From Saprospiraceae bacterium (GTDB taxonomy: Bacteria; Bacteroidota; Bacteroidia; Chitinophagales; Saprospiraceae), in contig JAIBCI010000124.1 of the NCBI GenBank assembly GCA_019694255.1, positions 1-45,763 of the forward strand: a stretch of DNA of 45,763 bases. Reading direction: 5' to 3'. A model generated the notes under the pieces. The model was not told where the DNA came from. It was given only the letters and a program-made list of their open reading frames with translations, and made no database searches. Made by a program: the position numbers and the translations under genes. Positions 10,771 through 19,924 of the stretch are shown one piece after another; the first letter of the stretch is position 1; each line of letters opens with the position of its first letter.

Positions 10771-10800
10771 GCTAATGCAAATCTCTTTGTCTTGTGCCTA
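10771..10800 (+). repeat. Degenerate second copy of the left hairpin unit
   Basis: Positions 10771-10800 repeat 10711-10740 with several substitutions that break the left stem arm (GCTAATGCAAATC in place of GCTGGCGCAAGTC) while CTTGTGCCTAACA is kept. The following CTCAATACAAC is also duplicated. It therefore forms an imperfect direct repeat with a spacing of about 60 bp. Confidence 0.65.
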
Positions 10801-10847
10801 ACAAATCTCAATACAACTAGATAATATTATAGAAGTATTTTTACACT

Positions 10848-11435
10848 ATGATCACCAAATACAAATTTTTAGATCCAGAAGGTATATATTTTGTAAGTTT
10901 TGCTACTGTTGGATGGGTAGATGTTTTTACAAGAGCCGAGTATAAAGAGATTTTCTTAGAAAGCCTGAAGTATTGTCAGCAACATAAAGGTTTGGTAATT
11001 CATGCCTGGTGTCTAATGACCAATCATGTACACCTCATTTTTTCCGGAGGAGAACCAGGAAAGCATTCCGGCATATTGCGAGACCTTAAGAAATATACTG
11101 CTATTAAATTGCTTGAAGCAATAGCTGCCAATCCACAAGAGAGCAGGAAAGAATGGATGATGAAGATTTTTACGCAGGCAGGCAAGGAAAATTCTAATAA
11201 TTCAAGATATCAATTTTGGCGGCAGGATAACCACCCTGTCGAAATCTACAGTCCAAAAGTAGTTAGCCAGAAACTGGAATATGTCCATAATAATCCCGTG
11301 AATGCCGGAATAGTTCAGGAAGCAGAGCATTATCTTTATAGTAGTGCAAGGAATTATTCGAATCAGAACGGCTTAATTAATGTGGAAAATTTAGATATTC
11401 CTGGAAGTTTGGTTGGATACGTAAATGTGGGTTGA
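10848..11435 (+). CDS. REP-associated tyrosine transposase (RAYT, IS200-like Y1 family)
   Basis: This 195-residue protein matches the compact Y1/HUH transposase family found singly in Bacteroidota. The HUH metal motif is in MTNHVHLIFS (HVH). The family-typical blocks AWCLMTNHVH, FWRQDNHPVEIYS and LEYVHNNPVNAGIV are all present, and YLYSSARNYS closes the domain. The tyrosine in LRDLKKYTAIKL is a candidate nucleophile, though many relatives have Phe there, so this is uncertain. The length fits an intact RAYT. It stands alone between inverted hairpins 110 nt upstream and 20 nt downstream, which is the standard RAYT/REP arrangement. Known members nick and move REP hairpins as single-stranded DNA. 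The ATG at 10848 has no clear ribosome binding site, which is usual in this phylum. Confidence 0.9.
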   Translation: MITKYKFLDPEGIYFVSFATVGWVDVFTRAEYKEIFLESLKYCQQHKGLVIHAWCLMTNHVHLIFSGGEPGKHSGILRDLKKYTAIKLLEAIAANPQESRKEWMMKIFTQAGKENSNNSRYQFWRQDNHPVEIYSPKVVSQKLEYVHNNPVNAGIVQEAEHYLYSSARNYSNQNGLINVENLDIPGSLVGYVNVG

Positions 11436-11454
11436 AAATAAATGGTAAGTTTAT

Positions 11455-11479
11455 GGCACAAGTCTGGAAGACTTGCGCC
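11455..11479 (-). repeat. REP-like hairpin, right of RAYT (inverted)
   Basis: This is a 10-bp stem (GGCACAAGTC with GACTTGCGCC) around TGGAA. Its reverse complement matches the left hairpin in all stem positions, so the pair is in inverted orientation. It ends only 5 nt before homology to the BNR gene begins. Confidence 0.8.
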
Positions 11480-11484
11480 AGCAC

Positions 11485-11598
11485 TGGTCCAATGCAGCGC
11501 CAGCGGAGATGTTGTGTGTGTTCTGTAACTGATTGTGCATCGATTAAAGTAAAGCCAATGAATAGAAATGAAACTGAAAAGACGAAGGCGCGTGGCAT
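11485..11598 (-). pseudogene. Truncated 5' end of a second BNR-repeat exoprotein gene
   Basis: The minus strand reads a signal peptide (MPRAFVFSVSFLFIGFTLID, then AQ) followed by LRWRCIGP. This matches the start of the mature BNR protein encoded at 209-3136 (LRWRCIGPYRGG) in sequence and in distance from the cleavage site. Homology stops abruptly after Pro, and the RAYT right hairpin starts 5 nt further on. The remaining roughly 900 codons are absent from the window. I read this as a gene cut by insertion of, or rearrangement at, the RAYT element. Confidence 0.7.
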
Positions 11599-11869
11599 GT
11601 TAAGATTTTCAGGTAAAAATAATTGTAAGCCTGAATTAAGTCTTGGACTTCAAAAAAGTTAATTAAGTAGTGGGCCTTGCCCCTGATTCAGGGATGCATT
11701 TTTACAAATAATATTTTAAATAATGCTTCAGTTAATTATGAAAACAATATATTATTTTGAAATTTTTTCAATTTGACTCATGCAAATTAATGATTGCCGA
11801 AATTTATAAAATTAGCTTGCTTCCAAAGGCCTGCGTGGGTAACTTAGCGCAACTTAAACGACAAATCTT

Positions 11870-13492
11870 ATGTCTGATAATCCATGCCTCAAAGGGGATC
11901 TGACTCCCTACGTGCCGCGCCCCGACAAGCCCTGGAACGAGAAGCGCATTCACCACCTTTATAACAGATTGTCCAACGGGGCATCCCTTGCGCTGGTCTC
12001 AGCGGCTAAGGCAAATACGCCCGGAAAGATCATTGATTTCCTGCTGGAGACCGCGCGAACACATCCGCTTCCCGGCGAAAAAAGGTCCGGTACAACTACC
12101 TATGATTATACGTATCCGTGGAAAAATGACAATGACTACAATGATTCGCTGATCTACAACAAATACCTCGTCCTTGCGCAAATGTGGATGACCGGAATGT
12201 TGACAGAAGGCGTTCGTCATAAACTCGTGGTATTCTGGTCCAATCACTTTGTCACGGCAGCCAATAACTTCGGCTATTATCCTTCCTGGGTGTTTCAGTA
12301 TTACTATGTACTGCACAAGCACGCACTTGGTAATTTCCGCAATTTTGTTTATGAAATTGGACGCAATCCGGCGATGCTGCACTATCTCGATGGAAGGCTG
12401 AACCGAAAAGGGAATCCGAATGAGAACTATGCGAGGGAATTGCTGGAACTGTTCACTATGGGGCCGGGCAACTACACCGAAAAGGATATTGAGGAGGTCG
12501 CCAAAGCCCTGACCGGATGGCATCTGTATTACAATTATGACACGGGCACGTACAACATCTACCCGAATGAGTATTATGATCCTTTTGACCTGACACAAAG
12601 AGATAAAATCCCTTTCTGGACAGATAACCACGATTACAGCGCCAAAAGAATTTTTGGAAAAACATATTCCCCATTAAAGCCCAGTGGTAAGGATCCGAAT
12701 TTTGGTCGCCCGGATTATGACAATCTGCATAATGTGATCTTCACTGAAAGGTCTAATGAAATCGCTCGCTTCATTTGTAAAAAACTGTATAAGTTTTATA
12801 TGTACAATGACGCGCCGGCGGATATCGTAGAAGGTATGGCGCAGGTGTTCAAGCAAAACTGGAGCATCATCGATACGCTCAAAGTGCTTTTCAAAAGTGA
12901 GCACTTCTTTGAGGAGGAAAGTATGGGTGCAATGATCAAGAGCAATCTGGATACGATGATTCATATTTTCAGATCATTGAACCTGAAATTAGGAGAAGAC
13001 TTTTTTACTTATGATCACAACCGGAATACCGATCCGGCCAATACGCTCAATCGCGATGCCCTCGGCGCTTTGTATAATCAGACATCAACGATTGGTCAGA
13101 CCTTGTTTAATCCGCCCAATGTCGCCGGATGGCCGGGACACCGATCCTGGCTCAGCGAATTTGTGATGGTCAATCGTTGGCGCTATATCCGGGATCAGTT
13201 CGATTATTATCTTGCTTATCCTGTCACGCGAGAAAAATATCGTTCATTTCTCAAAGACCTGACCAATGAGTCAAAAGATCCTGATCTGATTGTTCGTAAG
13301 GTGATTGAGTACTTCATCACCCTTCCCATGCCGGAAGATCTGATCCAGACTGCCGTGGGCGTCTTTAAATCCGGTGTGCCGGCCAACTACTACAATGATG
13401 GTACCTGGTCACTGGATTATTCTTATGTTCCAACACAATTCATCAATCTGATGAAGCATGTCAGCTCGCTTCCTGAATTCCAATTACTTTAA
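11870..13492 (+). CDS. DUF1800 domain-containing protein
   Basis: This 540-residue protein belongs to the DUF1800 family. Readable family blocks are KLVVFWSNHFVTA, GNFRNFVYEIGRNPAML, YLDGRLNRKGNPNENYAREL, LELFTMGPGNYTEKDIEEVA and LTGWH near the middle, and NPPNVAGWPGHRSWL near the C-terminus. No classical signal peptide is visible. DUF1800 genes in Bacteroidota and Planctomycetes are regularly followed by DUF1501, as here (18-nt gap), which suggests a joint extracytoplasmic role of unknown chemistry. It is the first gene of a three-gene plus-strand operon. The ATG at 11870 is the first in frame. Confidence 0.92.
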   Translation: MSDNPCLKGDLTPYVPRPDKPWNEKRIHHLYNRLSNGASLALVSAAKANTPGKIIDFLLETARTHPLPGEKRSGTTTYDYTYPWKNDNDYNDSLIYNKYLVLAQMWMTGMLTEGVRHKLVVFWSNHFVTAANNFGYYPSWVFQYYYVLHKHALGNFRNFVYEIGRNPAMLHYLDGRLNRKGNPNENYARELLELFTMGPGNYTEKDIEEVAKALTGWHLYYNYDTGTYNIYPNEYYDPFDLTQRDKIPFWTDNHDYSAKRIFGKTYSPLKPSGKDPNFGRPDYDNLHNVIFTERSNEIARFICKKLYKFYMYNDAPADIVEGMAQVFKQNWSIIDTLKVLFKSEHFFEEESMGAMIKSNLDTMIHIFRSLNLKLGEDFFTYDHNRNTDPANTLNRDALGALYNQTSTIGQTLFNPPNVAGWPGHRSWLSEFVMVNRWRYIRDQFDYYLAYPVTREKYRSFLKDLTNESKDPDLIVRKVIEYFITLPMPEDLIQTAVGVFKSGVPANYYNDGTWSLDYSYVPTQFINLMKHVSSLPEFQLL

Positions 13493-13510
13493 TTCTTAAC
13501 CTGGTAAGCA

Positions 13511-15193
13511 ATGAATAAAAAAGATAACTTAATATTTCCACAAGCTGATCATGCGAATTGTGAGCATGATCGCGAACATCAGTATTGGAATCGAAGGGAT
13601 TTTCTGATGACGGGTGGTCTGGCCAGCCTGGGCTCAGTCTTGTTGAGTGGCATGCCGGTCAGTGCTGTTTTGGGCAATGCATTATCGGCGCCTCTTCCCG
13701 CAGACGGTGATCATATTCTTGTCCTGATCAAAATGTTTGGAGGCAATGATGGTCTCAATATGATTGTACCCAGCGCTACTTCATCCGGGGTTGATAAATA
13801 TTTACAGTTCAGGCCAACCATTGGACTTGTGAAAGGAACGGATTATACGGACAATCACGTATTGTCCGGCTTTGGTGGAAGTGAATATGCAATTCCATCT
13901 ACCATGGAAAGTCTCATGCCTTTGTGGGCTGATGGTAAAATGGCAGTGGTGCACAATGTGGGTTATCCCAAACAGGATTATTCCCATTTCAACTCCATTG
14001 ATTTCTGGTCTTCGGCCGCGGATAACACGTATGACAAAAGATTGGCCAGCGGCATCATGGGCAGGTTTCTGGATCAGGATTTTCCAAGTTTTATGGAGAC
14101 ACCGCCAACCGTTCCGCCGGCTTTGCGCATCGGATACAGCACCGACAAAATATTTACAGCCCCGGGAAATCAGCAAATGGAGCTCGTATTCAATGATCCG
14201 AATGAATTCTACCGGCTGGCGGCATATGGTAAGTTGTATGAGACCGAAGGATTCGGCGAATGTCCGCAGGGTGTTGAGCGTTCATACCTGAGGGCACTGA
14301 CCAACAATACGCTGCGCTACTCCCAGTCGGTGACCAATGCCTATAACAAAGCGAGCAATAAAGTAAGTTATCCCACCAATACCCAAAGCCGCATCGCGGA
14401 GCAGTTGGCCATCATCGCGCGACTGATAAAGGGAAGACTGGGAACCAGAATCTTCCTGGTCAACATTGATGGATTTGATACGCATTCCGATCAGAAGGCA
14501 TATCACATGCGCATCCTGGGCGACCTCGCGAAATCGGTCAAAGCATTTTACGACGACCTCAAAGCAGATAGCATGCAATCTAACGTGGGCGTGATGACCT
14601 ATTCCGAATTTGGACGGACGATCAAGGAAAACGGTAGCAATGGTACGGATCACGGCAACCTGTCACCATTATTTCTTTTTGGCGATGGCGTGAAGCCAGG
14701 ATTTCATGGTTCGCCGATTAATCTCAACGACAATACGCTGAAGAATGGGGATACCATCGTGTATTTTGAAACCCAGCAAAGCACAGACTACCGTTCTGTA
14801 TTCCAGTCTGTATTGCGGGACTGGATGTGTCTGGGCACTGAACTGACAGAATATACCATGGGTAAAAAATATGCTGATCTGGTATTGTTTAAAGATCCGT
14901 GCAATGCGACATTCAGTTCCAATAATAATGCCGTATTGCTCGGTCATAATCCCAATCCTGTGAATGCGCGCTGGATCGATATCAAATTTTCAAATCTACA
15001 GTCAGCGGAAGTTGAATTAAAGGTCAAGTCGGTCAGTGGGCAGACACTTGTGGTATTGCATAATAAATACACGCCCAAGGGATCTTACACCATCACACTG
15101 GATCCGGTTAAATGGAAGCTTCCACCGGGAGAGTATATTTATGAACTGAGTTCATTCGGAAAAATTTATCTCAGGAGATTTGTCATTGCTTAA
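13511..15193 (+). CDS. DUF1501 protein with Tat-like signal and T9SS-like C-terminal domain
   Basis: This 560-residue protein is the partner of the preceding DUF1800 gene. It has a twin-arginine-like export signal (NRRDFLMTGG, Arg28-Arg29) followed by a hydrophobic stretch. Typical DUF1501 (sulfatase-like fold) blocks are present: LIKMFGGNDGLNMIVP, MAVVHNVGYP, DYSHFNSIDFW, FLVNIDGFDTHSDQ and VGVMTYSEFGRTIKENGSNG followed by TDHG. The last 80 residues (from NPNPVNARWIDI to YLRRFVIA) look like a type A T9SS sorting domain. The combination of Tat-like export and a T9SS tail suggests delivery to the cell surface; substrate and reaction are unknown. It is co-transcribed with both neighbours. Confidence 0.9.
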   Translation: MNKKDNLIFPQADHANCEHDREHQYWNRRDFLMTGGLASLGSVLLSGMPVSAVLGNALSAPLPADGDHILVLIKMFGGNDGLNMIVPSATSSGVDKYLQFRPTIGLVKGTDYTDNHVLSGFGGSEYAIPSTMESLMPLWADGKMAVVHNVGYPKQDYSHFNSIDFWSSAADNTYDKRLASGIMGRFLDQDFPSFMETPPTVPPALRIGYSTDKIFTAPGNQQMELVFNDPNEFYRLAAYGKLYETEGFGECPQGVERSYLRALTNNTLRYSQSVTNAYNKASNKVSYPTNTQSRIAEQLAIIARLIKGRLGTRIFLVNIDGFDTHSDQKAYHMRILGDLAKSVKAFYDDLKADSMQSNVGVMTYSEFGRTIKENGSNGTDHGNLSPLFLFGDGVKPGFHGSPINLNDNTLKNGDTIVYFETQQSTDYRSVFQSVLRDWMCLGTELTEYTMGKKYADLVLFKDPCNATFSSNNNAVLLGHNPNPVNARWIDIKFSNLQSAEVELKVKSVSGQTLVVLHNKYTPKGSYTITLDPVKWKLPPGEYIYELSSFGKIYLRRFVIA

Positions 15194-15213
15194 TCCTGTC
15201 AATTGAATTGATT

Positions 15214-18114
15214 ATGAAAAAAAATATTATTCTTATCCTATGGGTCGCCTGTAGCGCAATCAGTGCACAGCAGCTCTCGGTTTACGAAGGATTTAAAAAT
15301 TGTCAGTGGGGCGGCTGGAGTATTAAAAATATTTCCGGCAACAGTGGATTCAAACTGGCTTCAAATGATCAGGCTGTTGTGGAAGATCAGAGCTGTATGG
15401 TATCGTATGTACAGGAAGATCCGGGCAATGCACCCGTCAAGCAGTTTCAACTGATCAGTCCGGAATACAATCTTGTCAGCGGACTGAATTACTATTTCGT
15501 TTTCAATATTCGTTACATCAGGCCAATCAATGCTACCCTGACACTGAGCTATGACGGACCCAAAGGCAAAGTCACCATCAACCTTCCGACAGTAGCGGAT
15601 TACTCAACCTATAGCTTGACCATTGCGTCGTCCACCGGATTTACCAAGACAAAATTCACATTCGAATACGCAGCGACAGTCAATGATTTTGGCAATCGCC
15701 TGTATCTTGATGATTTCCTGTTCTTGGCGGATAATGCCGATTGCGCGAGAGCGCAGACATTGACGCCCGGCGCGGAATGTATTTATGGCCATACCTATCC
15801 CTTTCAATATGCACAAAGCGGAGGACAGGCCTGTGCCGGAGAGTATATGACGGCTATTTTTTACAAGTACATTGCAGACTTTACCGGATTACTTGAGCTC
15901 AAAAGCACTGCCGGCTACAACAATGCGGTGACGGTATTTGAAGGAGCCTGCGGCAGTCTGGTTCCTGTAAATTGTTATAACCGTGATGAATTCGGTTTCA
16001 AGGGAGAGGCATTTGAGATGAATGTAACTTCCGGAAAGACTTATTTTTTTAAAGTATCAAGAAAAATAAATGATTTTGGTGCAGATAATGGTCTGCATTG
16101 CTTACAGATCAATAAGCTAACGCAATCAAATATTGTTCGTCCGCCACATGACATTTGTACAGCGGCTATTCCAATCAGTGTCAACGGCAATTGCCAGAAG
16201 TCGGTCAATTATTATGCAGAGATGGAAGGTGTGGTGCCACCCGCCAATACAAGATCCCGTGCGGATGTGTGGTATAAGTTTACTGCGAATACCAATAAAG
16301 TTCATCAGATTGTAAGTCATGCGGATTTTGCAGAAGTGGTGTCAGTGTACAAAGGCAATTGCGCAGCGTTGGAAGAAGTGGCGATTGAACAACTGGGTGG
16401 CAAACTTAATTTTACGCCACAATCCGGCAAAGAATATTTTGTACAGGTGAGCGGTTATTTCTCAACGATCGAAGGTGATCTCTGTCTTGAGGTCAAGGAA
16501 ATAGATCAGGCCAAGCCCGCAAATGATAATTGTATATCTGCCACGGCAACGCCTCTGAATACACAGTGCAATGAAATCCAATTTTACAATAACAACATTT
16601 CCGCCACCAAACCGTCTTGTGTAGTTTATTCAGCGCCCGATGTTTGGTATAGTTTTGTTGCGCCTGCGGAAAAGGAAGTTGCGCTGCGTATTGATGCCGG
16701 TTTTATTTATCACTGGGCGGTATTCGAAGGCCCCTGCACTTCACTCAATGAAATTAGCTGTGGCAGAGCCCCGGATCCATGTCAGGGTTATCTTACGGTC
16801 AAGGGACTGGTGCCGGGCACAACCTATTATCTGCAGATATTAGCGGCTACATATCCTTTGAAACCAGGCGAGGGAAGGCTGTGTGTAAGAATTGATGAAG
16901 CCAGCAAAACATCGCCTTTTGAAAAACTCAGGCTCTCTTTGAGCACCGAATGTCTTCATGGGGTGCTTGGCAGGGTCTCGAGTTATTCGGTCAACGGAGG
17001 AGCGCCTGCTTATAATTATTACGGGCCGGATCAGAACACCTATTTCCTTCCTGGGGAAGAAATATCTGCGTTCGTTGAAGATGCTTCAGGATGTCGCGCA
17101 TTTGCGACAGACCAGGCTTCGTGTGCTGCCGGATCAAAATGCAAAAACTCCAACCTGGATATTGATTTGTCAACGGACTGTATTAAGGATCAGCTTGGAA
17201 GACAAACAGGAGAAGTGACGCTCAATTATACAGGCAAGGGTGGAACCGGTGCATATTATTTCTACGGTAATGCCACAGGTGCTACACTCAAACACGGAGA
17301 CTCATATACTGTGGTGCTGATTGATTCAGATTCTTGCTACGTAATCGAAAAAGGGATTGTCAATTGTCCGCCATTTACTTGTGCGCAGTCAAACCTGAAG
17401 GTCAGCGCAGCGTATGATTGTGTCGATACATTGCTCAAAGCAAGATTGCGCGTGGATGTCAGCGGCTTCTTGGGAAACATCACCTTCAAAGGTGACAAAG
17501 ATGGTGATTTGCTGGATCAGGGGTCATCCTACAAAGTGCAGGTGACGGATGAGGCCGGATGTACCAGCGAAGCAACGGGAAGCATCGTGTGTAAATTTGA
17601 TTCCTGCGCCTACGCAAGGCCTGCGCTGGATGTGAGTTATATTTGCTTGCATGATTCGATTGGCAATACTTCGGGATTGGCAGAACTGGTCATCAACGGG
17701 TCAAGCAAAGCAGGAGGCGTATCTTATATCGGTAACCAACCCGGGCAGATTTTGCGTCACCTCGATTCCTATCAAGTTATATTGAAGGATGCTTTCGGAT
17801 GTTCAGTAATTCGGGAAGGAATCATCAATTGTGTGCCATTGTCCTCATCGGATCCGCAAATTCTGGCGACATTAAGACTCGTTCCAAATCCTAACTTTGG
17901 TGACTTTGAAGTCAAAATGAACTCGGGTATACAGGAAGAAGTCAATTTCTCAATTTGTACACCGGAAGGCAGAATATTCCAGACGGAATCCAGGCAAATC
18001 ACAGTTGGTGAAAACAGGATGGCTTTCAATCTTTCGGGTATTCCGCGCGGCATCTATTACATCAAAATGGATGCGCATGCGCTGAAGGCTACACTCAAAT
18101 GGGTGAAGCTCTAA
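15214..18114 (+). CDS. Large modular T9SS-secreted protein
   Basis: This protein of about 966 residues starts at the ATG at 15214, which gives the signal peptide MKKNIILILWVACSAISAQ; a TTG two codons upstream is less likely. After an N-terminal jelly-roll-like region there are three related Cys-containing modules, at DNADCARAQTLT, PPHDICTAAIPIS and PANDNCISATATP. They resemble the modules found in adhesive or pre-peptidase proteins. Four repeats of about 75 residues follow, each opening with a Leu-x-x-x-x-x-x-Cys pattern and ending in Gly-x-x-x-Cys. The C-terminus (RLVPNPNFGDFEVKM to ALKATLKWVKL) is a clear type A T9SS sorting domain. It is the third gene of the DUF1800-DUF1501 operon (20-nt gap) and may be their surface substrate or adhesin partner (inference). 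Confidence 0.85.
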   Translation: MKKNIILILWVACSAISAQQLSVYEGFKNCQWGGWSIKNISGNSGFKLASNDQAVVEDQSCMVSYVQEDPGNAPVKQFQLISPEYNLVSGLNYYFVFNIRYIRPINATLTLSYDGPKGKVTINLPTVADYSTYSLTIASSTGFTKTKFTFEYAATVNDFGNRLYLDDFLFLADNADCARAQTLTPGAECIYGHTYPFQYAQSGGQACAGEYMTAIFYKYIADFTGLLELKSTAGYNNAVTVFEGACGSLVPVNCYNRDEFGFKGEAFEMNVTSGKTYFFKVSRKINDFGADNGLHCLQINKLTQSNIVRPPHDICTAAIPISVNGNCQKSVNYYAEMEGVVPPANTRSRADVWYKFTANTNKVHQIVSHADFAEVVSVYKGNCAALEEVAIEQLGGKLNFTPQSGKEYFVQVSGYFSTIEGDLCLEVKEIDQAKPANDNCISATATPLNTQCNEIQFYNNNISATKPSCVVYSAPDVWYSFVAPAEKEVALRIDAGFIYHWAVFEGPCTSLNEISCGRAPDPCQGYLTVKGLVPGTTYYLQILAATYPLKPGEGRLCVRIDEASKTSPFEKLRLSLSTECLHGVLGRVSSYSVNGGAPAYNYYGPDQNTYFLPGEEISAFVEDASGCRAFATDQASCAAGSKCKNSNLDIDLSTDCIKDQLGRQTGEVTLNYTGKGGTGAYYFYGNATGATLKHGDSYTVVLIDSDSCYVIEKGIVNCPPFTCAQSNLKVSAAYDCVDTLLKARLRVDVSGFLGNITFKGDKDGDLLDQGSSYKVQVTDEAGCTSEATGSIVCKFDSCAYARPALDVSYICLHDSIGNTSGLAELVINGSSKAGGVSYIGNQPGQILRHLDSYQVILKDAFGCSVIREGIINCVPLSSSDPQILATLRLVPNPNFGDFEVKMNSGIQEEVNFSICTPEGRIFQTESRQITVGENRMAFNLSGIPRGIYYIKMDAHALKATLKWVKL

Positions 18115-18149
18115 GGAATGTCTGCAAGTAATTAGGCCGGGCGTGTTAT

Positions 18150-19244
18150 TTACACGTTGAACAGGAAATGCATGACGTCTCCGTCCTGTACGACATATTC
18201 TTTTCCTTCAGTATACATTTTACCTGCGGACTTAACAGCAGCTTCTGATTTGTACTGAATATAGTCGCCGAAATGAATCACTTCGGCACGGATAAATCCT
18301 TTTTCAAAATCGGAGTGTATCACACCTGCAGCCTGTGGGGCTTTGCTGCCTTTGGGTGTAGTCCATGCCCTGACCTCTTTCTCGCCGGCGGTGAAGTAGG
18401 TGATGAGATTGAGTAGTTTGTAAGCGGAGCGGGTGATTTTATAAGTTCCGGGTTCATCAAGACCCATGTCCTTAAAAAAGCTCTCACGTTCTTCCTCCGG
18501 AAGTTCGGTAATCTCCGCTTCGATGCCCGCTGAAATGAGAACAACCTCGGCATTTTCAGGTTTGACAGCCTCCATAAAACGACGCGTATGTGCATTGCCG
18601 GTGTGAATGCTTCCTTCGTCCACATTGCATACATACATGACGGGCTTGCCCGTAAGGATCTGAAATCCCTTGATAAAAGCAGCGGACTCCTCATCTTGTA
18701 TCATCGTCCGGGCGGTAAATCCTTCTTCCAGTCTGGTCTTTAGTTTTTCAGCAAACTCAAGCTCTCGCAACAATTCCTTATCACCTGATTTGGTTTGCTT
18801 GCGCATTCGGTCAATGCGTTTTTCAATTGTTTCGATATCCTTCAGGATCAGTTCCATGTCAACAATCTCCTTGTCTCGGACAGGATCGATGCTGCCGTCC
18901 ACATGTACAATGTTGTCATTGTCAAATGCTCTGACGACGTGAATGATGGCATCCACCTCCCGGATATTGGCAAGAAACTGGTTGCCGAGACCTTCACCCT
19001 TGGAGGCTCCTTTGATGAGACCCGCAATATCCAGTATCTCGACCGTAGTGGGCACAACACGCTGCGGGTTAACAATGTCAGACAGTTGATTTAGGCGACT
19101 GTCCGGTACGGTGATGATTCCCAGATTGGGATCTTTGGTGGCAAAAGGGTAGTTGGCAGCCAGTGCACCAGCCGAGGTCAGTGCATTGAAAAGCGTCGAT
19201 TTTCCAACATTGGGTAACCCAACAATACCGCATTGTAAACCCAT
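18150..19244 (-). CDS. ychF: Ribosome-binding GTPase/ATPase YchF (Obg family)
   Basis: This is an intact 364-residue YchF, the usual family length. The P-loop is GLPNVGKST (residues 8-16), and [10 protein letters not shown] is the switch region. The specificity loop reads CNVDEG, the NxxE form that gives YchF its ATP preference in place of the GTPase NKxD. A C-terminal TGS domain ends in [11 protein letters not shown]. YchF binds 70S ribosomes and is implicated in translational and oxidative-stress control. It is convergent with the T9SS operon (35-nt gap) and divergent from the acpH-like gene. A good -7 box (TACCTTTG) lies 22 nt upstream of the ATG. Confidence 0.97.
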   Translation of the reverse strand: MGLQCGIVGLPNVGKSTLFNALTSAGALAANYPFATKDPNLGIITVPDSRLNQLSDIVNPQRVVPTTVEILDIAGLIKGASKGEGLGNQFLANIREVDAIIHVVRAFDNDNIVHVDGSIDPVRDKEIVDMELILKDIETIEKRIDRMRKQTKSGDKELLRELEFAEKLKTRLEEGFTARTMIQDEESAAFIKGFQILTGKPVMYVCNVDEGSIHTGNAHTRRFMEAVKPENAEVVLISAGIEAEITELPEEERESFFKDMGLDEPGTYKITRSAYKLLNLITYFTAGEKEVRAWTTPKGSKAPQAAGVIHSDFEKGFIRAEVIHFGDYIQYKSEAAVKSAGKMYTEGKEYVVQDGDVMHFLFNV

Positions 19245-19265
19245 ATTCTATTTTTAAAATGGCCG

Positions 19266-19273
19266 CAAAGGTA
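19266..19273 (-). promoter_or_regulatory. Candidate Bacteroidota -7 box for ychF
   Basis: The minus strand reads TACCTTTG, a perfect TAnnTTTG match, 22 nt before the ychF ATG. No clear -33 TTG lies at the usual spacing, so this rests on the -7 box and its position alone. Confidence 0.5.
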
Positions 19274-19324
19274 TTAAATTATCAATTTTGCCTTAGACTT
19301 GTCCCGGATATTCCTCCTTTCGAC

Positions 19325-19924
19325 ATGAATTTTCTTGCACACTTTGTATTGTCTTATCCAGATCAGGAATTGATGGCTGGTAATTATGTCGCAGATTTTT
19401 TGAGTAAGAAGGAGCAGAATCAAGTGGATGCTATTCTTCTGCCAGGTCTGCAAATGCATCGCTGGATCGATCACTATACGGATTCACATGCGAGGATCAG
19501 CGATCTCAATTCTTTTTTCAGGCCGGTGATACACCATTACGCACCCGTGGCTACGGATATCGTAATGGATCATCTGCTGTATCGTCGCTGGAATGATTAT
19601 ATGTCTGTGCCCTATGAAGATTTTTCGCACTACGCGTATAGCACCTTGTTGCGATTTGAAAATCTTTTTCCTGAAAGGCCGCGAAGTATAGCACAAAAAA
19701 TGATTCAGGGACGCTGGCTGACGCAATATCAAAGCATCGAAGGATTGACCGATGTTATGATCCGCATGAATAAGAAAGCGACATTTGATGTAGACTTTAC
19801 AAAGACAATACCTGTTTTGGAAAACAACATGGAGGAGATCAGTCGTTTATTCGCATCATTCTTTACCATGGCTCGCGCCGCTTCAATGGAATGGATTAGC
19901 CTTCGAAATGAAGGGAAAAAGTAA
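19325..19924 (+). CDS. acpH: Acyl-carrier-protein phosphodiesterase family (AcpH/DUF479)
   Basis: This 199-residue protein fits the AcpH family (E. coli AcpH is about 193 residues). AcpH removes the 4'-phosphopantetheine group from holo-ACP. Family blocks are the N-terminal MNFLAHFVLS, GNYVADFLSKK, LPGLQMHRWIDHYTDSH (metal-binding HD-like Asp/His residues) and VMDHLLYRRW. I chose the ATG at 19325 because MNFLAH is the usual start; an in-frame ATG at 19259 would add 22 unconserved residues. The 3' end overlaps the convergent porT gene by 29 nt. Biochemical activity in Bacteroidota is inferred. Confidence 0.85.
   Translation: MNFLAHFVLSYPDQELMAGNYVADFLSKKEQNQVDAILLPGLQMHRWIDHYTDSHARISDLNSFFRPVIHHYAPVATDIVMDHLLYRRWNDYMSVPYEDFSHYAYSTLLRFENLFPERPRSIAQKMIQGRWLTQYQSIEGLTDVMIRMNKKATFDVDFTKTIPVLENNMEEISRLFASFFTMARAASMEWISLRNEGKK

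Noticed and set aside
10618-10824. Open frame of 68 codons upstream of the RAYT gene
   Set aside because: It is made of the degenerate hairpin repeats and shows repeated peptide blocks (LCLTxLAILNTT, LCLTNLNTTR) that follow from the DNA repeat.
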